Assembly (NCBI GenBank): GCA_002305315.1
Contig: DBQQ01000052.1
Span: 40,332 to 104,331 of the forward strand
DNA: 64,000 nt
Reading direction: 5' to 3'
DNA from: Clostridiales bacterium UBA1390
GTDB lineage: Bacteria; Bacillota; Clostridia; Lachnospirales; Bianqueaceae
Of this stretch, positions 44,073 to 53,288 are shown one piece after another (position 1 is the stretch's first letter; each line of letters begins with the position of its first letter). The translations under genes were made by a program, and so were the position numbers. The notes beneath the pieces were generated by a model. That model worked only from the letters and a program-made list of their open reading frames with translations. It was not told the DNA's origin and did not search any database.

Positions 44073-45254
44073 ATGAGTAAAAGACTATTTTCTTCAGAGT
44101 CTGTTACAGAAGGACATCCAGATAAGATTTGTGACCAGATATCAGATGGGATTTTGGATGCCATTCTGGCGCAGGATCCGCAGGCGCGAGTTGCCTGCGA
44201 GACAGCAGTAACTACGGGACTGGTATTGGTGATGGGAGAGATTTCTACCAAGTGTTATGTGGATATTCCCAAGATTGCGAGAGAAACGATCCGAGAGATC
44301 GGATATGACAGAGCTAAGTTTGGGTTTGACTGCGATACATGTGCAGTATTGACTGCGTTGGATGAGCAGTCGCCGGATATTGCCATGGGAGTGGATGTAT
44401 CCATGGAAGCCAAGAATGGTGCAGAGGATGCGGATCTGGCGATTGGTGCTGGAGATCAGGGAATGATGTTTGGATATGCCTGTGATGATACGCCGGAACT
44501 GATGCCCATGCCGATTTCTTTAGCCCATCAGTTGACGAGAAGATTGACGCAGGTGCGTAAAGAAGGGATCCTTCCCTACCTTCGTCCGGATGGAAAGGCG
44601 CAGGTGACAGTGGAGTATGATGAGCAGGATCATCCGGTACGAGTGGATACGGTCGTCGTCTCCTCACAACATGGAGAAGAGGTGGATTTGGCAACACTGC
44701 GGGAGGATATCATTCGAGAGGTGATTCAGCCGGTCATTCCTGAAGGGATGCTGGATGAGAATACAAGATTTCTGATCAATCCCACGGGACGTTTTGTGAT
44801 CGGGGGACCCCAGGGTGACTCTGGTCTTACCGGACGCAAGATCATTGTGGATACATATGGAGGGTATGCGAGTCATGGGGGAGGAGCGTTCTCGGGTAAA
44901 GATCCTACCAAGGTGGACCGCAGCGCTGCGTATGCGGCACGGTATGTGGCGAAGAATATCGTTGCAGCCGGACTGGCCAGAAAGTGCGAGATTGAGTTGG
45001 CGTATGCCATTGGCGTGGCAGAGCCCGTGTCGATTCATGTAGATACTCATGGTACAGGTAAGATTTCTGACGAAAAGTTGGCAGAGGTAATTCAGGAGAA
45101 TTTCGATTTACGTCCGGCTGGCATTATTAAGGAGCTGGATCTACGCCGTCCGATCTATAAGCAGGTGGCCGCATACGGACATTTTGGCAGAACGGACCTG
45201 GATCTGCCGTGGGAAAGAACGGACAAAGTGGACATTCTGCGCAGCATCTTATAA
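44073..45254 (+). CDS. metK: S-adenosylmethionine synthetase
   Basis: 393 residues from ATG 44073, with GGGAGGTATTGAA just upstream; the frame start at 44058 would cover that site. Motifs: [16 protein letters not shown] at the N-terminus, [12 protein letters not shown], and [18 protein letters not shown] near the C-terminus. It makes SAM from methionine and ATP. No SAM riboswitch is seen in the 22-bp gap after the mreB-like gene. An in-frame read-through from the mreB-like promoter seems the main supply. Confidence 0.96.
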   Translation: MSKRLFSSESVTEGHPDKICDQISDGILDAILAQDPQARVACETAVTTGLVLVMGEISTKCYVDIPKIARETIREIGYDRAKFGFDCDTCAVLTALDEQSPDIAMGVDVSMEAKNGAEDADLAIGAGDQGMMFGYACDDTPELMPMPISLAHQLTRRLTQVRKEGILPYLRPDGKAQVTVEYDEQDHPVRVDTVVVSSQHGEEVDLATLREDIIREVIQPVIPEGMLDENTRFLINPTGRFVIGGPQGDSGLTGRKIIVDTYGGYASHGGGAFSGKDPTKVDRSAAYAARYVAKNIVAAGLARKCEIELAYAIGVAEPVSIHVDTHGTGKISDEKLAEVIQENFDLRPAGIIKELDLRRPIYKQVAAYGHFGRTDLDLPWERTDKVDILRSIL

Positions 45255-45272
45255 GTCAAGGAGTACAGACTG

Positions 45273-47531
45273 ATGAAAGAATCCAATTGTGTGGAAGGAT
45301 TGGTCACAGAGGTAATCTATGCCAATGACAATAATGGGTATAAGGTCTGTGAAGTGGAGCAGGAAGATGGGGGGACAGTGACCATCGTGGGGATCCTGCC
45401 GGATCTGCAGTCAGGAGAGTCGATTCGTGCAGAAGGAATCTGGAAGCAGCACGCGGTATACGGCCCACAATTGGAAGTCAAACAGTTTGAGAAGTTTATG
45501 CCAAAGACCCGAGAAGCCATTGAGCGCTATCTCGGGTCCGGCGCATTAAAGGGAGTGGGACCGGCTCTAGCGAAACGTATTGTACAGACTTTTGGAGATG
45601 AGACACTGGAGATCATGGGCCGTGAGCCAGAACGTTTAGCCGAGGTGCGGGGAATTAGTACCAAAGGAGCTATGGAGCTGGGAGCACAGTTCCAGGAACA
45701 AACCTATCTGCGAGATACCATGATGTTCCTGCAGCAGTATGGTATCACCCCGGCGCTGTCCATGAAGATCTATAAGCAATATAAGGAAAATACGATTACG
45801 ATCATGAGAACCAATCCGTATGCGCTGGCGGATCAGGTGAGAGGAATCGGATTTCGGAGAGCGGATGCCATTGCCAGTCAGATGGGGATGGCGGAGGACG
45901 CGCCGGAACGGATTCGTGCGGCGATGAAGTACGCATTGTCGGAAGCTGTGGGGGATGGCCATGTATACCTTTCTTTGACAGAACTGGAAGATCGTGTGAC
46001 ACAGCTGACGGGTATTGTGGGACCGGATGTAGACAATATGAAGATTCAGCTTTTGCTGGATGGGCAAGTTGTGGAAAAAGAGGTGGCCGGCCGGTCGGTT
46101 TTGTATTTGACCCCATTTTACCAGGCAGAAGCACATACAGCGCTGAAGATGGCAGAGTTGGCAGCCGAAGAGGATCCTGAGCCGGAACCCTTGGATTCGA
46201 TTCTGGAAGAAGAAGAGAGAAAGCATGGCATCAAACTGGCGGCTCAGCAGAGTATGGCGATTCAGGAAGCGATGCAGCATGGTGTTTTGATTATTACGGG
46301 AGGACCGGGAACCGGAAAAACGACGATCATCAATATCCTGTTGGATATTCTGGAGCAGCGGGAGGAGGAATACCTTCTGGCGGCGCCTACAGGAAGAGCG
46401 GCTAAGAGGATGAGCGAGGCTACCGGGAGAGAAGCACAAACGATACATCGGCTTCTGGAGATTGATTATCAGCCGGAAGAAAAGATGACACAAACCTTTC
46501 AGCGGAATGAAGAGAATCCGCTGGAGGCGGATGTTCTGATCGTGGATGAGATGTCCATGGTGGATATTTTGCTGATGAATAGCCTGCTTAAGGCGGTGGT
46601 GCCGGGAACCAGATTGATTTTAGTGGGAGATGTGGATCAGCTTCCTTCGGTAGGAGCTGGAAATGTCCTGAAAGACCTGATTCAGTCTGAGTGTGTTCCG
46701 GTTGTACGGTTGGATCAGATCTTCCGGCAGAGTGATACCAGCTGTATCGTCTCCAATGCACATCGAATTCTTCATGGAGAATATCCTATATTCAATACGC
46801 CAGGGACGGATTTCTTTTTCATGAAGCGGAGATCTCCGGACATGGCAGCTCAAACATTAGCGGAAGTAGTGAAGATTCGTATGCCCAGATATGCCAAATG
46901 CTCTCCGGTAGATGATATTCAGGTATTGACTCCGATGAAGAAGAGTCCGCTGGGTGTGGAACAGCTGAATTTATTATTGCAGAATACGCTGAATCCGCCC
47001 TCTTCTCATAAGAAAGAGATTGATTTTCGGCAGAATAAGCTGCGAGAAGGCGACAAGGTCATGCAGATTCGGAACAATTATAATGTTCCCTGGAAGGTGA
47101 AGAATGATTTTGGATATCCCTTGGATGAGGGGCAAGGCGTATTTAACGGAGACATTGGAAGGGTCCTCAAGATAGATGCAGCTAGTAAGACGGTTTGCGT
47201 CCGGTTCGACGATCGGCGGGAAGTGGAGTATGAATACTCTGCCCTGGAGGAACTGGAGCTGGCCTATGCGATCACGATCCATAAGTCGCAGGGAACAGAA
47301 AGCCCCATTATTATATTGCCGCTCTTAGGAGGTTCTCCAATGCTCTTTTGCCGGAACTTGTTGTATACGGCGGTGACGCGGGCTAAACGGATTGTGGTGA
47401 TTATTGGAGACGAGGAGACGGTACACCGCATGGTGGACAATGATCGGCCCACGCTTCGCAATTCGGCTCTGTGTGAACGGATGCGGGACGCGTTTCATAA
47501 AAATACAGAGATAATTAGCGAAAAGGCTTGA
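45273..47531 (+). CDS. recD2: RecD2-like ATP-dependent DNA helicase
   Basis: 752 residues, the RecD2 length. The N-terminal domain includes helix-hairpin-helix segments (GSGALKGVGPALAKRIV, VRGISTKGA). The SF1B motor has motif I ITGGPGTGKTT (about 341-351), motif II VLIVDEMSMVD, motif III LILVGDVDQLPSVGAG, and late motifs around YAITIHKSQGTE and LLYTAVTRAKR. It unwinds DNA 5' to 3' and functions in repair outside RecBCD. It starts 18 bp after metK, so it is co-transcribed. Confidence 0.93.
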   Translation: MKESNCVEGLVTEVIYANDNNGYKVCEVEQEDGGTVTIVGILPDLQSGESIRAEGIWKQHAVYGPQLEVKQFEKFMPKTREAIERYLGSGALKGVGPALAKRIVQTFGDETLEIMGREPERLAEVRGISTKGAMELGAQFQEQTYLRDTMMFLQQYGITPALSMKIYKQYKENTITIMRTNPYALADQVRGIGFRRADAIASQMGMAEDAPERIRAAMKYALSEAVGDGHVYLSLTELEDRVTQLTGIVGPDVDNMKIQLLLDGQVVEKEVAGRSVLYLTPFYQAEAHTALKMAELAAEEDPEPEPLDSILEEEERKHGIKLAAQQSMAIQEAMQHGVLIITGGPGTGKTTIINILLDILEQREEEYLLAAPTGRAAKRMSEATGREAQTIHRLLEIDYQPEEKMTQTFQRNEENPLEADVLIVDEMSMVDILLMNSLLKAVVPGTRLILVGDVDQLPSVGAGNVLKDLIQSECVPVVRLDQIFRQSDTSCIVSNAHRILHGEYPIFNTPGTDFFFMKRRSPDMAAQTLAEVVKIRMPRYAKCSPVDDIQVLTPMKKSPLGVEQLNLLLQNTLNPPSSHKKEIDFRQNKLREGDKVMQIRNNYNVPWKVKNDFGYPLDEGQGVFNGDIGRVLKIDAASKTVCVRFDDRREVEYEYSALEELELAYAITIHKSQGTESPIIILPLLGGSPMLFCRNLLYTAVTRAKRIVVIIGDEETVHRMVDNDRPTLRNSALCERMRDAFHKNTEIISEKA

Positions 47532-47558
47532 CTGTAAACCTGCTTGATAGTTTAGAAT
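47528..47558 (+). promoter_or_regulatory. MerR-type promoter with 19-bp spacer and dyad
   Basis: TTGACT (47528-47533) and TAGAAT (47553-47558) are 19 bp apart, the overlong spacing typical of MerR-controlled promoters. Inside it TAAAC (47535-47539) and GTTTA (47550-47554) form an inverted repeat. The next gene encodes a MerR-family protein, so autoregulation is likely. Confidence 0.65.
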
Positions 47559-47624
47559 GAAGGTGTCAAGGGGCGGAGAACCCGCCGATGCCGATGCTGT
47601 CTATAAAGGAGAGGGGGGGAGACC

Positions 47625-49067
47625 ATGGATATTCGGGAAGTGGAAAGAAGCACGGGGTTGGAGCGAGCCAATATCCGGTTCTATGAAAAGGAAGGATTGA
47701 TTCAGCCGAAACGACGGGAAAACGGATATCGTGACTATACTGCGGAGGATGTGAAAACATTACTGCGGGTTAAGCTGCTGCGAAGATTGATGCTTTCGGT
47801 AGAGGAGATTCGCTCTCTGCAGGAAGCGCAGGTAGATTTGGGGGTACTGCTGGACCAGAAGATGGAAGAACTGCGTGAGAAGCAGAGAGAATTGGCGGCA
47901 GCGCAGCGGGTATGCGAGAGAATACGGGAAGAAGGGATGACGTATGCCAGCCTGGAACCGTCGCGATATCTGCGCATGCTGGAAGAAGAGGAACGAAGAC
48001 CGAATCAGCCAGCCTTGATTCGTAAAGAGAACGATATTCTGCGGGTGGATCAGGAACCGATGGCAGTGCATCCTTGTAAACGGCTGATCGCGCGTCTGTT
48101 TGATCTGGCTTTTTACGGTTTCTGGATCGATGCGGTCTGGTATGGGATCTTTCGGGTGCATCCCGTGAACAGCATGCTGCTATCACTGGCGGCAACATAT
48201 CTGGCCGTTTTGCTGGTAATGCTCTTCGAGCCGCTCTGGCTTCATTTCTGTGCGACGACACCGGGGAAGTGGCTGATGGGGATTCGTGTCTATGCGGCGG
48301 AAGGAGGAAGGCTTTCGCGGCAAGAAGCATGGGAGAGAACCAAAGAGATGCTGAGCCGGGGGCTGGGATGGAATCTGCCCGTGTATGGCTGGGTTCGTCT
48401 GTATCGCAGTTACAAGCAGTATGGGTGCGATGCGGAGCCATTGGATTGGGATGCGAATACAGAATATATATGGAAAGATCAGCGGGGATATCGGCCTTGG
48501 GTCAGCCTGGGAGTTTGGGCCTTAGGGGTGCTTTTCTGCGCGATACTCATGCAGAACGCACAGCTGCCGCTGCATCGCGGAGAGCTGACGCTGAGTCAGT
48601 TTGTAGAGAATTATAATGACTATATAAAGTATCTATATCCGGATTCTAACGAGTATATGAATGACGAGGGGCAGATACAGGAGAGAGAAAAATACAGAGT
48701 GTTGGTAGTGGATGTGGTTACCGCTTCGCAACCACCCACGTTTACGTACCGATCGGAGGATGGGTATCTTCAGGAGATCGTGTATACAGTGGAGTATGAG
48801 GATCTATTTTTGGTGAGCAAGGTGACGGCGGACATGACGCTGGGAGCGATATCCTTTATAGGGGCACAGGACAATGTGCTCTGGCAGGGTGGTCCGTCGG
48901 AGATCCCGCGTCGAATGCAGGCGGGAGAGGATTTCACGTTTGCGGGTGTACAGGTGGAATTTGAATACGAGATGGAAAACTGTATAGACATTGGCGATGG
49001 GATTGCGGTGGATCAAGAGGATGCGCCTAGTTCTCTGCGGATCCGCATGGTGATGAGAAAGGGATAA
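47625..49067 (+). CDS. MerR-RDD fusion, membrane-tethered regulator
   Basis: 480 residues. Residues about 1-70 are a MerR winged helix (IREVERSTGLERANIRFYEK, RDYTAEDVKTLLRVKLLR). A dimer coiled coil follows (about 75-110). Residues about 145-270 are an RDD-type membrane region (CKRLIARLFDLAFYG, TTPGKWLMGIRVY), with another helix at about 292-311. A C-terminal strand-rich domain (about 315-480) should lie outside the cell. It therefore looks like a one-protein signal path from surface to DNA. GGAGAGGGGGGAGACC precedes the ATG. Ligand and target genes are unknown; its own promoter is the best target candidate. Confidence 0.85.
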   Translation: MDIREVERSTGLERANIRFYEKEGLIQPKRRENGYRDYTAEDVKTLLRVKLLRRLMLSVEEIRSLQEAQVDLGVLLDQKMEELREKQRELAAAQRVCERIREEGMTYASLEPSRYLRMLEEEERRPNQPALIRKENDILRVDQEPMAVHPCKRLIARLFDLAFYGFWIDAVWYGIFRVHPVNSMLLSLAATYLAVLLVMLFEPLWLHFCATTPGKWLMGIRVYAAEGGRLSRQEAWERTKEMLSRGLGWNLPVYGWVRLYRSYKQYGCDAEPLDWDANTEYIWKDQRGYRPWVSLGVWALGVLFCAILMQNAQLPLHRGELTLSQFVENYNDYIKYLYPDSNEYMNDEGQIQEREKYRVLVVDVVTASQPPTFTYRSEDGYLQEIVYTVEYEDLFLVSKVTADMTLGAISFIGAQDNVLWQGGPSEIPRRMQAGEDFTFAGVQVEFEYEMENCIDIGDGIAVDQEDAPSSLRIRMVMRKG

Positions 49068-49071
49068 AAGA

Positions 49072-49773
49072 TTGTGGAAAGAACTGCTATATCCGCCGCG
49101 GTGTCTTCTGTGCGGACAACTGGTGGGGCTAGACAGTCGTCTGCCGCTGTGTAAAAGATGCCGTCCGCAAATCTATTTGCCGCGGGAACCAAGGTGCCCT
49201 GTCTGCAGTCGGCCGGTGAGCGCGGAAGGAGAACGCTGTAAGAGCTGCATGCGGCATGACTGTGCCATATGCGGACATGGAACATTTCTGTATCAGGATG
49301 GCATGAGAGAGTCGGTAGAACAGTTTAAATACGCCGGAATGAAAGAATATGCGAAGGGCTATGCGGCCCTGATGGCGCATTTTGAGGGGGAGTGGGCGGA
49401 GAGGTGGGAATATCCCTTCCTCGTGCCCGTCCCAATTCATAAGAGGCGGTATCAGGAGAGAGGATATAATCAGGCGGCGGAATTAGCGAAGGCATTATCG
49501 GTGCGTATGGGACTGCCGGTGTGGGAAGGGCTTGCGCGTACACGGAATACGGCGCCATTGCAGCAGATGAGTGCGGTACAGCGGCGCAGGAGCCTGGAAG
49601 GCGCATTTGGCATTCTGGATGAAAGGAGCTGGCCAAGGGGGACTGCTATACTGATAGATGATATCTATACGTCCGGCAGTACGGTGGAGGCCTGCGCGAG
49701 GGCGATGCGGCAAAGGCGGCCGGAACAGATGGTCGTTTTCTGGACACTGTCGATTCGAGCGGAATTGACATGA
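49072..49773 (+). CDS. ComF family phosphoribosyltransferase-like protein
   Basis: 233 residues, read from TTG 49072 with AGAAAGGGA upstream. The N-terminal part has four CxxC pairs (CLLCG, CKRC, CPVC, CKSC) and CAIC, forming zinc fingers. The C-terminal part is a type I phosphoribosyltransferase fold with the PRPP loop ILIDDIYTSGSTVEAC. Orthologues serve in DNA uptake (ComFC). No ComFA or EC genes lie beside it; it follows the MerR-RDD gene by 4 bp. Confidence 0.88.
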   Translation: MWKELLYPPRCLLCGQLVGLDSRLPLCKRCRPQIYLPREPRCPVCSRPVSAEGERCKSCMRHDCAICGHGTFLYQDGMRESVEQFKYAGMKEYAKGYAALMAHFEGEWAERWEYPFLVPVPIHKRRYQERGYNQAAELAKALSVRMGLPVWEGLARTRNTAPLQQMSAVQRRRSLEGAFGILDERSWPRGTAILIDDIYTSGSTVEACARAMRQRRPEQMVVFWTLSIRAELT

Positions 49774-49788
49774 ATTAAAAAAAAGCTC

Positions 49789-49817
49789 TTGACTTTAGGA
49801 GCTCCGTGTGGTAAAGT
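49789..49817 (+). promoter_or_regulatory. Promoter of rpmG-secE-nusG-rplKA
   Basis: TTGACT (49789-49794), a 17-bp spacer, and TAAAGT (49812-49817). It overlaps the left arm of the comF terminator. Confidence 0.6.
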
Positions 49818-49848
49818 ATTCGGGTAACACTTAGGAGCTCTTTTTTTT
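49799..49848 (+). terminator. Terminator after the comF-like gene
   Basis: GAGCTCC (49799-49805) with adjoining GTG pairs with CAC and GGAGCTC (49834-49840), followed by eight T. Confidence 0.75.
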
Positions 49849-49901
49849 ATGCCTGAAAGTAGCCCTAATGCTTATGAAACAAACCAATGGAGGTGGAAGT
49901 T

Positions 49902-50051
49902 GTGCGTACAAAGATAACCTTGGAATGCACAGAGTGCAAACAGAGGAACTACAACACGACGAAGGACAAGAAAAAGCACCCCGACAGAATGGAGACGAAG
50001 AAGTATTGTCGTTTCTGTCAGCGCCACACAGTCCATAAGGAGACCAGATAA
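49902..50051 (+). CDS. rpmG: Ribosomal protein L33
   Basis: 49 residues starting at GTG 49902 ([17 protein letters not shown]), with GGAGGTGGAAGTT upstream. Two zinc CxxC pairs are visible (CTEC and CRFC). It is the zinc-type (C+) L33 of the large subunit. It lies 35 bp before secE, the usual order in Firmicutes. Confidence 0.95.
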   Translation: MRTKITLECTECKQRNYNTTKDKKKHPDRMETKKYCRFCQRHTVHKETR

Positions 50052-50086
50052 TCCTGTGGATAGGGTGGAGGAAAGGAGAACAAGCT

Positions 50087-50272
50087 ATGTTCAACTTTAG
50101 TTTTAAAGAGCTGAAAAGTGAGTTCAAGAAGATCGTCTGGCCGGATAAGAAGGAATTGGCTCAGAAGACGGCGATTGTCGTAGTGTTTTGCGCGGTTTTC
50201 GCGGTGATTATCGGCGTTTACGATTGGCTGTTTGTCAGCATCCGTGAACTCATTCAGGGACTATTTATTTGA
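50087..50272 (+). CDS. secE: Preprotein translocase subunit SecE
   Basis: 61 residues with a single membrane helix (about 29-50) preceded by the conserved amphipathic segment ELKSEFKKIVWPDKKELAQKT. This is the short Gram-positive form. It stabilises SecY in the translocon. AAAGGAGAACAAGCT precedes the ATG. Its stop overlaps the nusG frame. Confidence 0.95.
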   Translation: MFNFSFKELKSEFKKIVWPDKKELAQKTAIVVVFCAVFAVIIGVYDWLFVSIRELIQGLFI

Positions 50273-50286
50273 TGAGGATGAATGAG

Positions 50287-50814
50287 ATGGCAGACGAAGT
50301 GATTTCGGAAGTAAAATGGTATGTGGTGCACACGTATTCCGGTTACGAGAATAAGGTGAAGGCCAATATCGAGAAGACCGTCAATAATCGGAATATGCAT
50401 GATCAGATTCTGGAGGTCGCAGTTCCTCTGGAAGAGTGCGAAGAAGAGAAGAACGGCAAGATGGTCAAAGTACAGCGGAAGGTATTTCCGGGTTATGTGC
50501 TGGTGCATATGATTATGAATGATAATACCTGGTATGTTGTGCGGAATACCCGAGGCGTGACAGGGTTTGTCGGACCCGGATCGAAGCCGGTTGCCTTGAC
50601 TCCAGAGGAGGTCAAGAATCTCGGTGTGCATATGCAGCATTCTTCAGAATTCGAAGTCGGCGAGGTCGTAACGATCTCCGATGGCCCTATGGCGGGATCT
50701 GCTTGTACGATCACGCAGATCGATACGGAGAATCAATCCCTATCCGCGAAGATTTTCATGATGGGCAGAGAGACGCCGATCGAACTCAAATTCAGCCAGG
50801 TCAAAAAACTTTAA
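50287..50814 (+). CDS. nusG: Transcription termination/antitermination factor NusG
   Basis: 175 residues from ATG 50287 (MADEVISEVKWYVVHTYSGY), chosen because GAGGATGAATGAG precedes it; ATG 50272 and 50278 are upstream alternatives. The NGN domain includes WYVVHTYSGYENKVK and VFPGYVLVHM; the KOW domain begins at FEVGEVVTISDGPMAG. It binds RNA polymerase and modulates pausing and termination. Confidence 0.96.
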   Translation: MADEVISEVKWYVVHTYSGYENKVKANIEKTVNNRNMHDQILEVAVPLEECEEEKNGKMVKVQRKVFPGYVLVHMIMNDNTWYVVRNTRGVTGFVGPGSKPVALTPEEVKNLGVHMQHSSEFEVGEVVTISDGPMAGSACTITQIDTENQSLSAKIFMMGRETPIELKFSQVKKL

Positions 50815-50866
50815 GCAATCTGCGGCCATTCGCAGATGAAGTCGAAATTTTGGAGGTGTCATTCAA

Positions 50867-51292
50867 ATGGCAAAGAAAATTACTGGATATATTAAGCTGC
50901 AGATCCCCGCGGGCAAAGCGACGCCGGCTCCTCCGGTAGGTCCTGCGCTGGGTCAGCATGGCGTGAATATTCCTGCGTTTACGAAGGAGTTTAATGCCAG
51001 AACGGCAAATCAGGCAGGGATGATTATCCCGGTTGTGATCACCGTTTATCAGGACAAGACCTTTACGTTCGTTACTAAGACTCCACCGGCAGCGGTTCTG
51101 CTGAAGAAGGCTGCGAAGATCGAGTCTGGTTCCGGCAAGCCGAATACCACGAAGGTTGCGAAGATCACCAAGGATCAGGTGAAGGAGATCGCGGAGCTGA
51201 AGATGCCGGATCTGAACGCAGCCAGCATCGAGGCGGCCATGAGCATGATCGCGGGTACCGCGAGAAGCATGGGCATCGTTGTCGAGGACTAA
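50867..51292 (+). CDS. rplK: Ribosomal protein L11
   Basis: 141 residues, normal length. It begins [20 protein letters not shown] with the conserved [14 protein letters not shown], and has [13 protein letters not shown] and a C-terminal rRNA-binding domain. It forms the GTPase-associated stalk base. TTTTGGAGGTGTC precedes the ATG. Confidence 0.97.
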   Translation: MAKKITGYIKLQIPAGKATPAPPVGPALGQHGVNIPAFTKEFNARTANQAGMIIPVVITVYQDKTFTFVTKTPPAAVLLKKAAKIESGSGKPNTTKVAKITKDQVKEIAELKMPDLNAASIEAAMSMIAGTARSMGIVVED

Positions 51293-51299
51293 TCATTTC

Positions 51300-51435
51300 T
51301 GTTTTGAACCCTTGCCCGTCCGCTGTGGGCAGGAGCCTTAAGGAAGATATCTGGGACCTTAGGGCGCAAAACAATGATGTATAACACATTCGTGGGAGGG
51401 AAGCTCCCCGCTATAACCACAAGGAGGTATATCTC
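51300..51435 (+). promoter_or_regulatory. rplK-rplA intergenic leader, possible L1 control site
   Basis: About 140 nt separate rplK and rplA. A structured part at about 51391-51425 (GTGGGAGG, then CTCCCCGC and ACCAC) could mimic the L1 site on 23S rRNA, as L1 is known to repress its own mRNA in other bacteria. The assignment is inference from position and pairing only. Confidence 0.4.
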
Positions 51436-52131
51436 ATGAAAAGAGGAAAGAATTATCAGGAGGCTGTCAAGTTATATGACCAGTCCGCTGTTTACTCTCC
51501 GTCTGAAGCGATCGGAACGGTATTGAAGACAGCTAAGGCAAAGTTTGATGAGACTGTAGAAGTTCATGTTCGTCTGGGTGTAGATGGACGTCATGCGGAT
51601 CAGCAGGTTCGTGGCGCAGTCGTACTGCCCCATGGTACCGGTAGAACCGTTCGTGTACTGGTCTTCGCAAAGGGCGACCGCGCGAAGGAAGCAGAAGCCG
51701 CTGGCGCTGATTATGTGGGCGCAGAGGAACTGGTGGCTAAGATTCAGGGTGAGAACTGGTTCGAGTTTGACGTTGTAGTCGCGACTCCGGATATGATGGG
51801 CGTGGTTGGCCGTCTGGGCCGTGTGCTGGGTCCCAAGGGCTTGATGCCGAACCCCAAGTCTGGTACGGTTACCATGAACGTAACACAGGCTATCCAGGAT
51901 ATCAAAGCCGGTAAGGTGGAGTATCGTCTGGACAAGAGCAACATCATTCATGTTCCGATCGGAAAGGTATCTTTCGGCCAGGAAAAGCTGGAAGAGAACT
52001 TCCGTACTCTGATTGGTGCAATTATAAAGGCAAAGCCGGCAGCAGCAAAGGGACAGTATCTGCGTAATCTGACTCTGGCATCGACCATGGGTCCTGGCGT
52101 AAGAGTGAACCCGCTGCAGGTGGAAGCATAA
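51436..52131 (+). CDS. rplA: Ribosomal protein L1
   Basis: 231 residues, normal length. It begins [16 protein letters not shown], with [44 protein letters not shown] and a C-terminal [13 protein letters not shown]. It shapes the L1 stalk that handles exiting tRNA. CAAGGAGGTATATCTC precedes the ATG. In most Firmicutes rplJ follows; here a three-gene operon intervenes. Confidence 0.97.
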   Translation: MKRGKNYQEAVKLYDQSAVYSPSEAIGTVLKTAKAKFDETVEVHVRLGVDGRHADQQVRGAVVLPHGTGRTVRVLVFAKGDRAKEAEAAGADYVGAEELVAKIQGENWFEFDVVVATPDMMGVVGRLGRVLGPKGLMPNPKSGTVTMNVTQAIQDIKAGKVEYRLDKSNIIHVPIGKVSFGQEKLEENFRTLIGAIIKAKPAAAKGQYLRNLTLASTMGPGVRVNPLQVEA

Positions 52132-52151
52132 TTCAAAAATAGGTTCGTGCG

Positions 52152-52190
52152 AAGAAGACATGCCGTCTCAGGATGGTGTGTCTTCTTTTT
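52152..52190 (+). terminator. Terminator after rplA
   Basis: AAGAAGACA (52152-52160) pairs with TGTCTTCTT (52179-52187), followed by T. Confidence 0.82.
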
Positions 52191-52226
52191 ATGATTGCCA
52201 GATCGTAAATTTTACAAAATAGGATC

Positions 52227-52255
52227 TTGACAAGAGACAGGAGATGTTTTACTGT
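52227..52255 (+). promoter_or_regulatory. Possible promoter of the MoxR/DUF58/transglutaminase operon
   Basis: TTGACA (52227-52232), a 17-bp spacer, and TACTGT (52250-52255). Good -35, weak -10. Confidence 0.5.
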
Positions 52256-52337
52256 ATAGACAGGGGAAACGTTTGTATATTTATGCGTGATAGGCTGGAA
52301 GTGGGAGGACCGGCGGGCGCAAAAGGAGGAGTTACAA

Positions 52338-53288
52338 TTGAAAAATTGGCTTCATGTGGCACAAGGGGTGATGGAGCAGGTCAACCAGATTATCCTGGGC
52401 AAACAGGAAGAGATCCGGGAGATTATGCTGACTTTTTTGGCCAATGGACACGTCCTGTTGGAGGACATTCCGGGAGTAGGTAAGACGACGTTGGCGCTGG
52501 CTTTCTCAAAGGCCATGGCTTTTTCTTATCATCGTATTCAATTCACACCGGATGTTTTGCCATCGGATCTGACGGGTTTTTCGATCTATCGAAGGGATCA
52601 GGAACGGTTTGTTTATCAGGAGGGCAGCGTATTCTGCAATCTTCTGCTTGCGGATGAGCTGAATCGGACGTCGCCAAAGACCCAGTCGGCCCTGCTGGAA
52701 GTCATGGAGGAGCGGCGGGTTACAGTGGAAGGCGTGACCAGAGAGGTGCCGTCACCGTTTCTTGTGATTGCGACTCAGAATCCGCCAGGCGGAGCGGGGA
52801 CGCTGTCTCTGCCGGAGGCGCAGGTGGATCGCTTCATGACGTGTTTATCCATTGGATATCCGGATTTTGAGAGTGAACTGGCCATGGCAATGGGCGTGCA
52901 GACACGCCAGTTGTTGGAAAAGGTACAGCCGATTATGCAGAAAGAAGACATTTTGGCGATTCAGGAAATCGTATGCAGCGTACATATGGAAGAATCGATC
53001 TATCGGTATATTCTGCGGTTGGTACGGTCTACCAGGGAGCATCCTTATCTGGACAGAGGGGGCAGCCCTCGCGCGACGATTTCGCTGGTGCGTATGGCAA
53101 AGGCTTCTGCGTGGCTCTCTGGACGTGACTATGTGACGCCGACGGATGTCATGGAACAGTTTCCCTATATTATCCGGCACCGGATGCGACTCAACGCAGC
53201 GGCACGCGTGGAGGAAAAGGATCGGGAAGCACTGATTCGTGAGATCCTGCAGGAGACGGAGAAACCCGTTATGGGACTGCGCAGATGA
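52338..53288 (+). CDS. MoxR-type AAA+ ATPase
   Basis: 316 residues from TTG 52338 (LKNWLHVAQGV), chosen because AAAAGGAGGAGTTACAA lies just before it; the frame extends upstream to 52287. Walker A is EDIPGVGKTTLA (about 42-50), Walker B LLLADELNR, sensor 1 VIATQNP, and the EAQVDRFM arginine-finger region follows. MoxR ATPases act as chaperones for complexes with DUF58 and von Willebrand-type proteins. Its stop overlaps the DUF58 gene start. Confidence 0.92.
   Translation: MKNWLHVAQGVMEQVNQIILGKQEEIREIMLTFLANGHVLLEDIPGVGKTTLALAFSKAMAFSYHRIQFTPDVLPSDLTGFSIYRRDQERFVYQEGSVFCNLLLADELNRTSPKTQSALLEVMEERRVTVEGVTREVPSPFLVIATQNPPGGAGTLSLPEAQVDRFMTCLSIGYPDFESELAMAMGVQTRQLLEKVQPIMQKEDILAIQEIVCSVHMEESIYRYILRLVRSTREHPYLDRGGSPRATISLVRMAKASAWLSGRDYVTPTDVMEQFPYIIRHRMRLNAAARVEEKDREALIREILQETEKPVMGLRR

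Noticed and set aside
44050..44073. SAM riboswitch before metK
   Set aside because: The gap is only 22 bp and the mreB-like gene lies directly upstream, so there is no room for one.
49774..50090. tRNA-Trp or another tRNA near rpmG-secE
   Set aside because: Some Firmicutes have one here, but no cloverleaf could be found in this gap.
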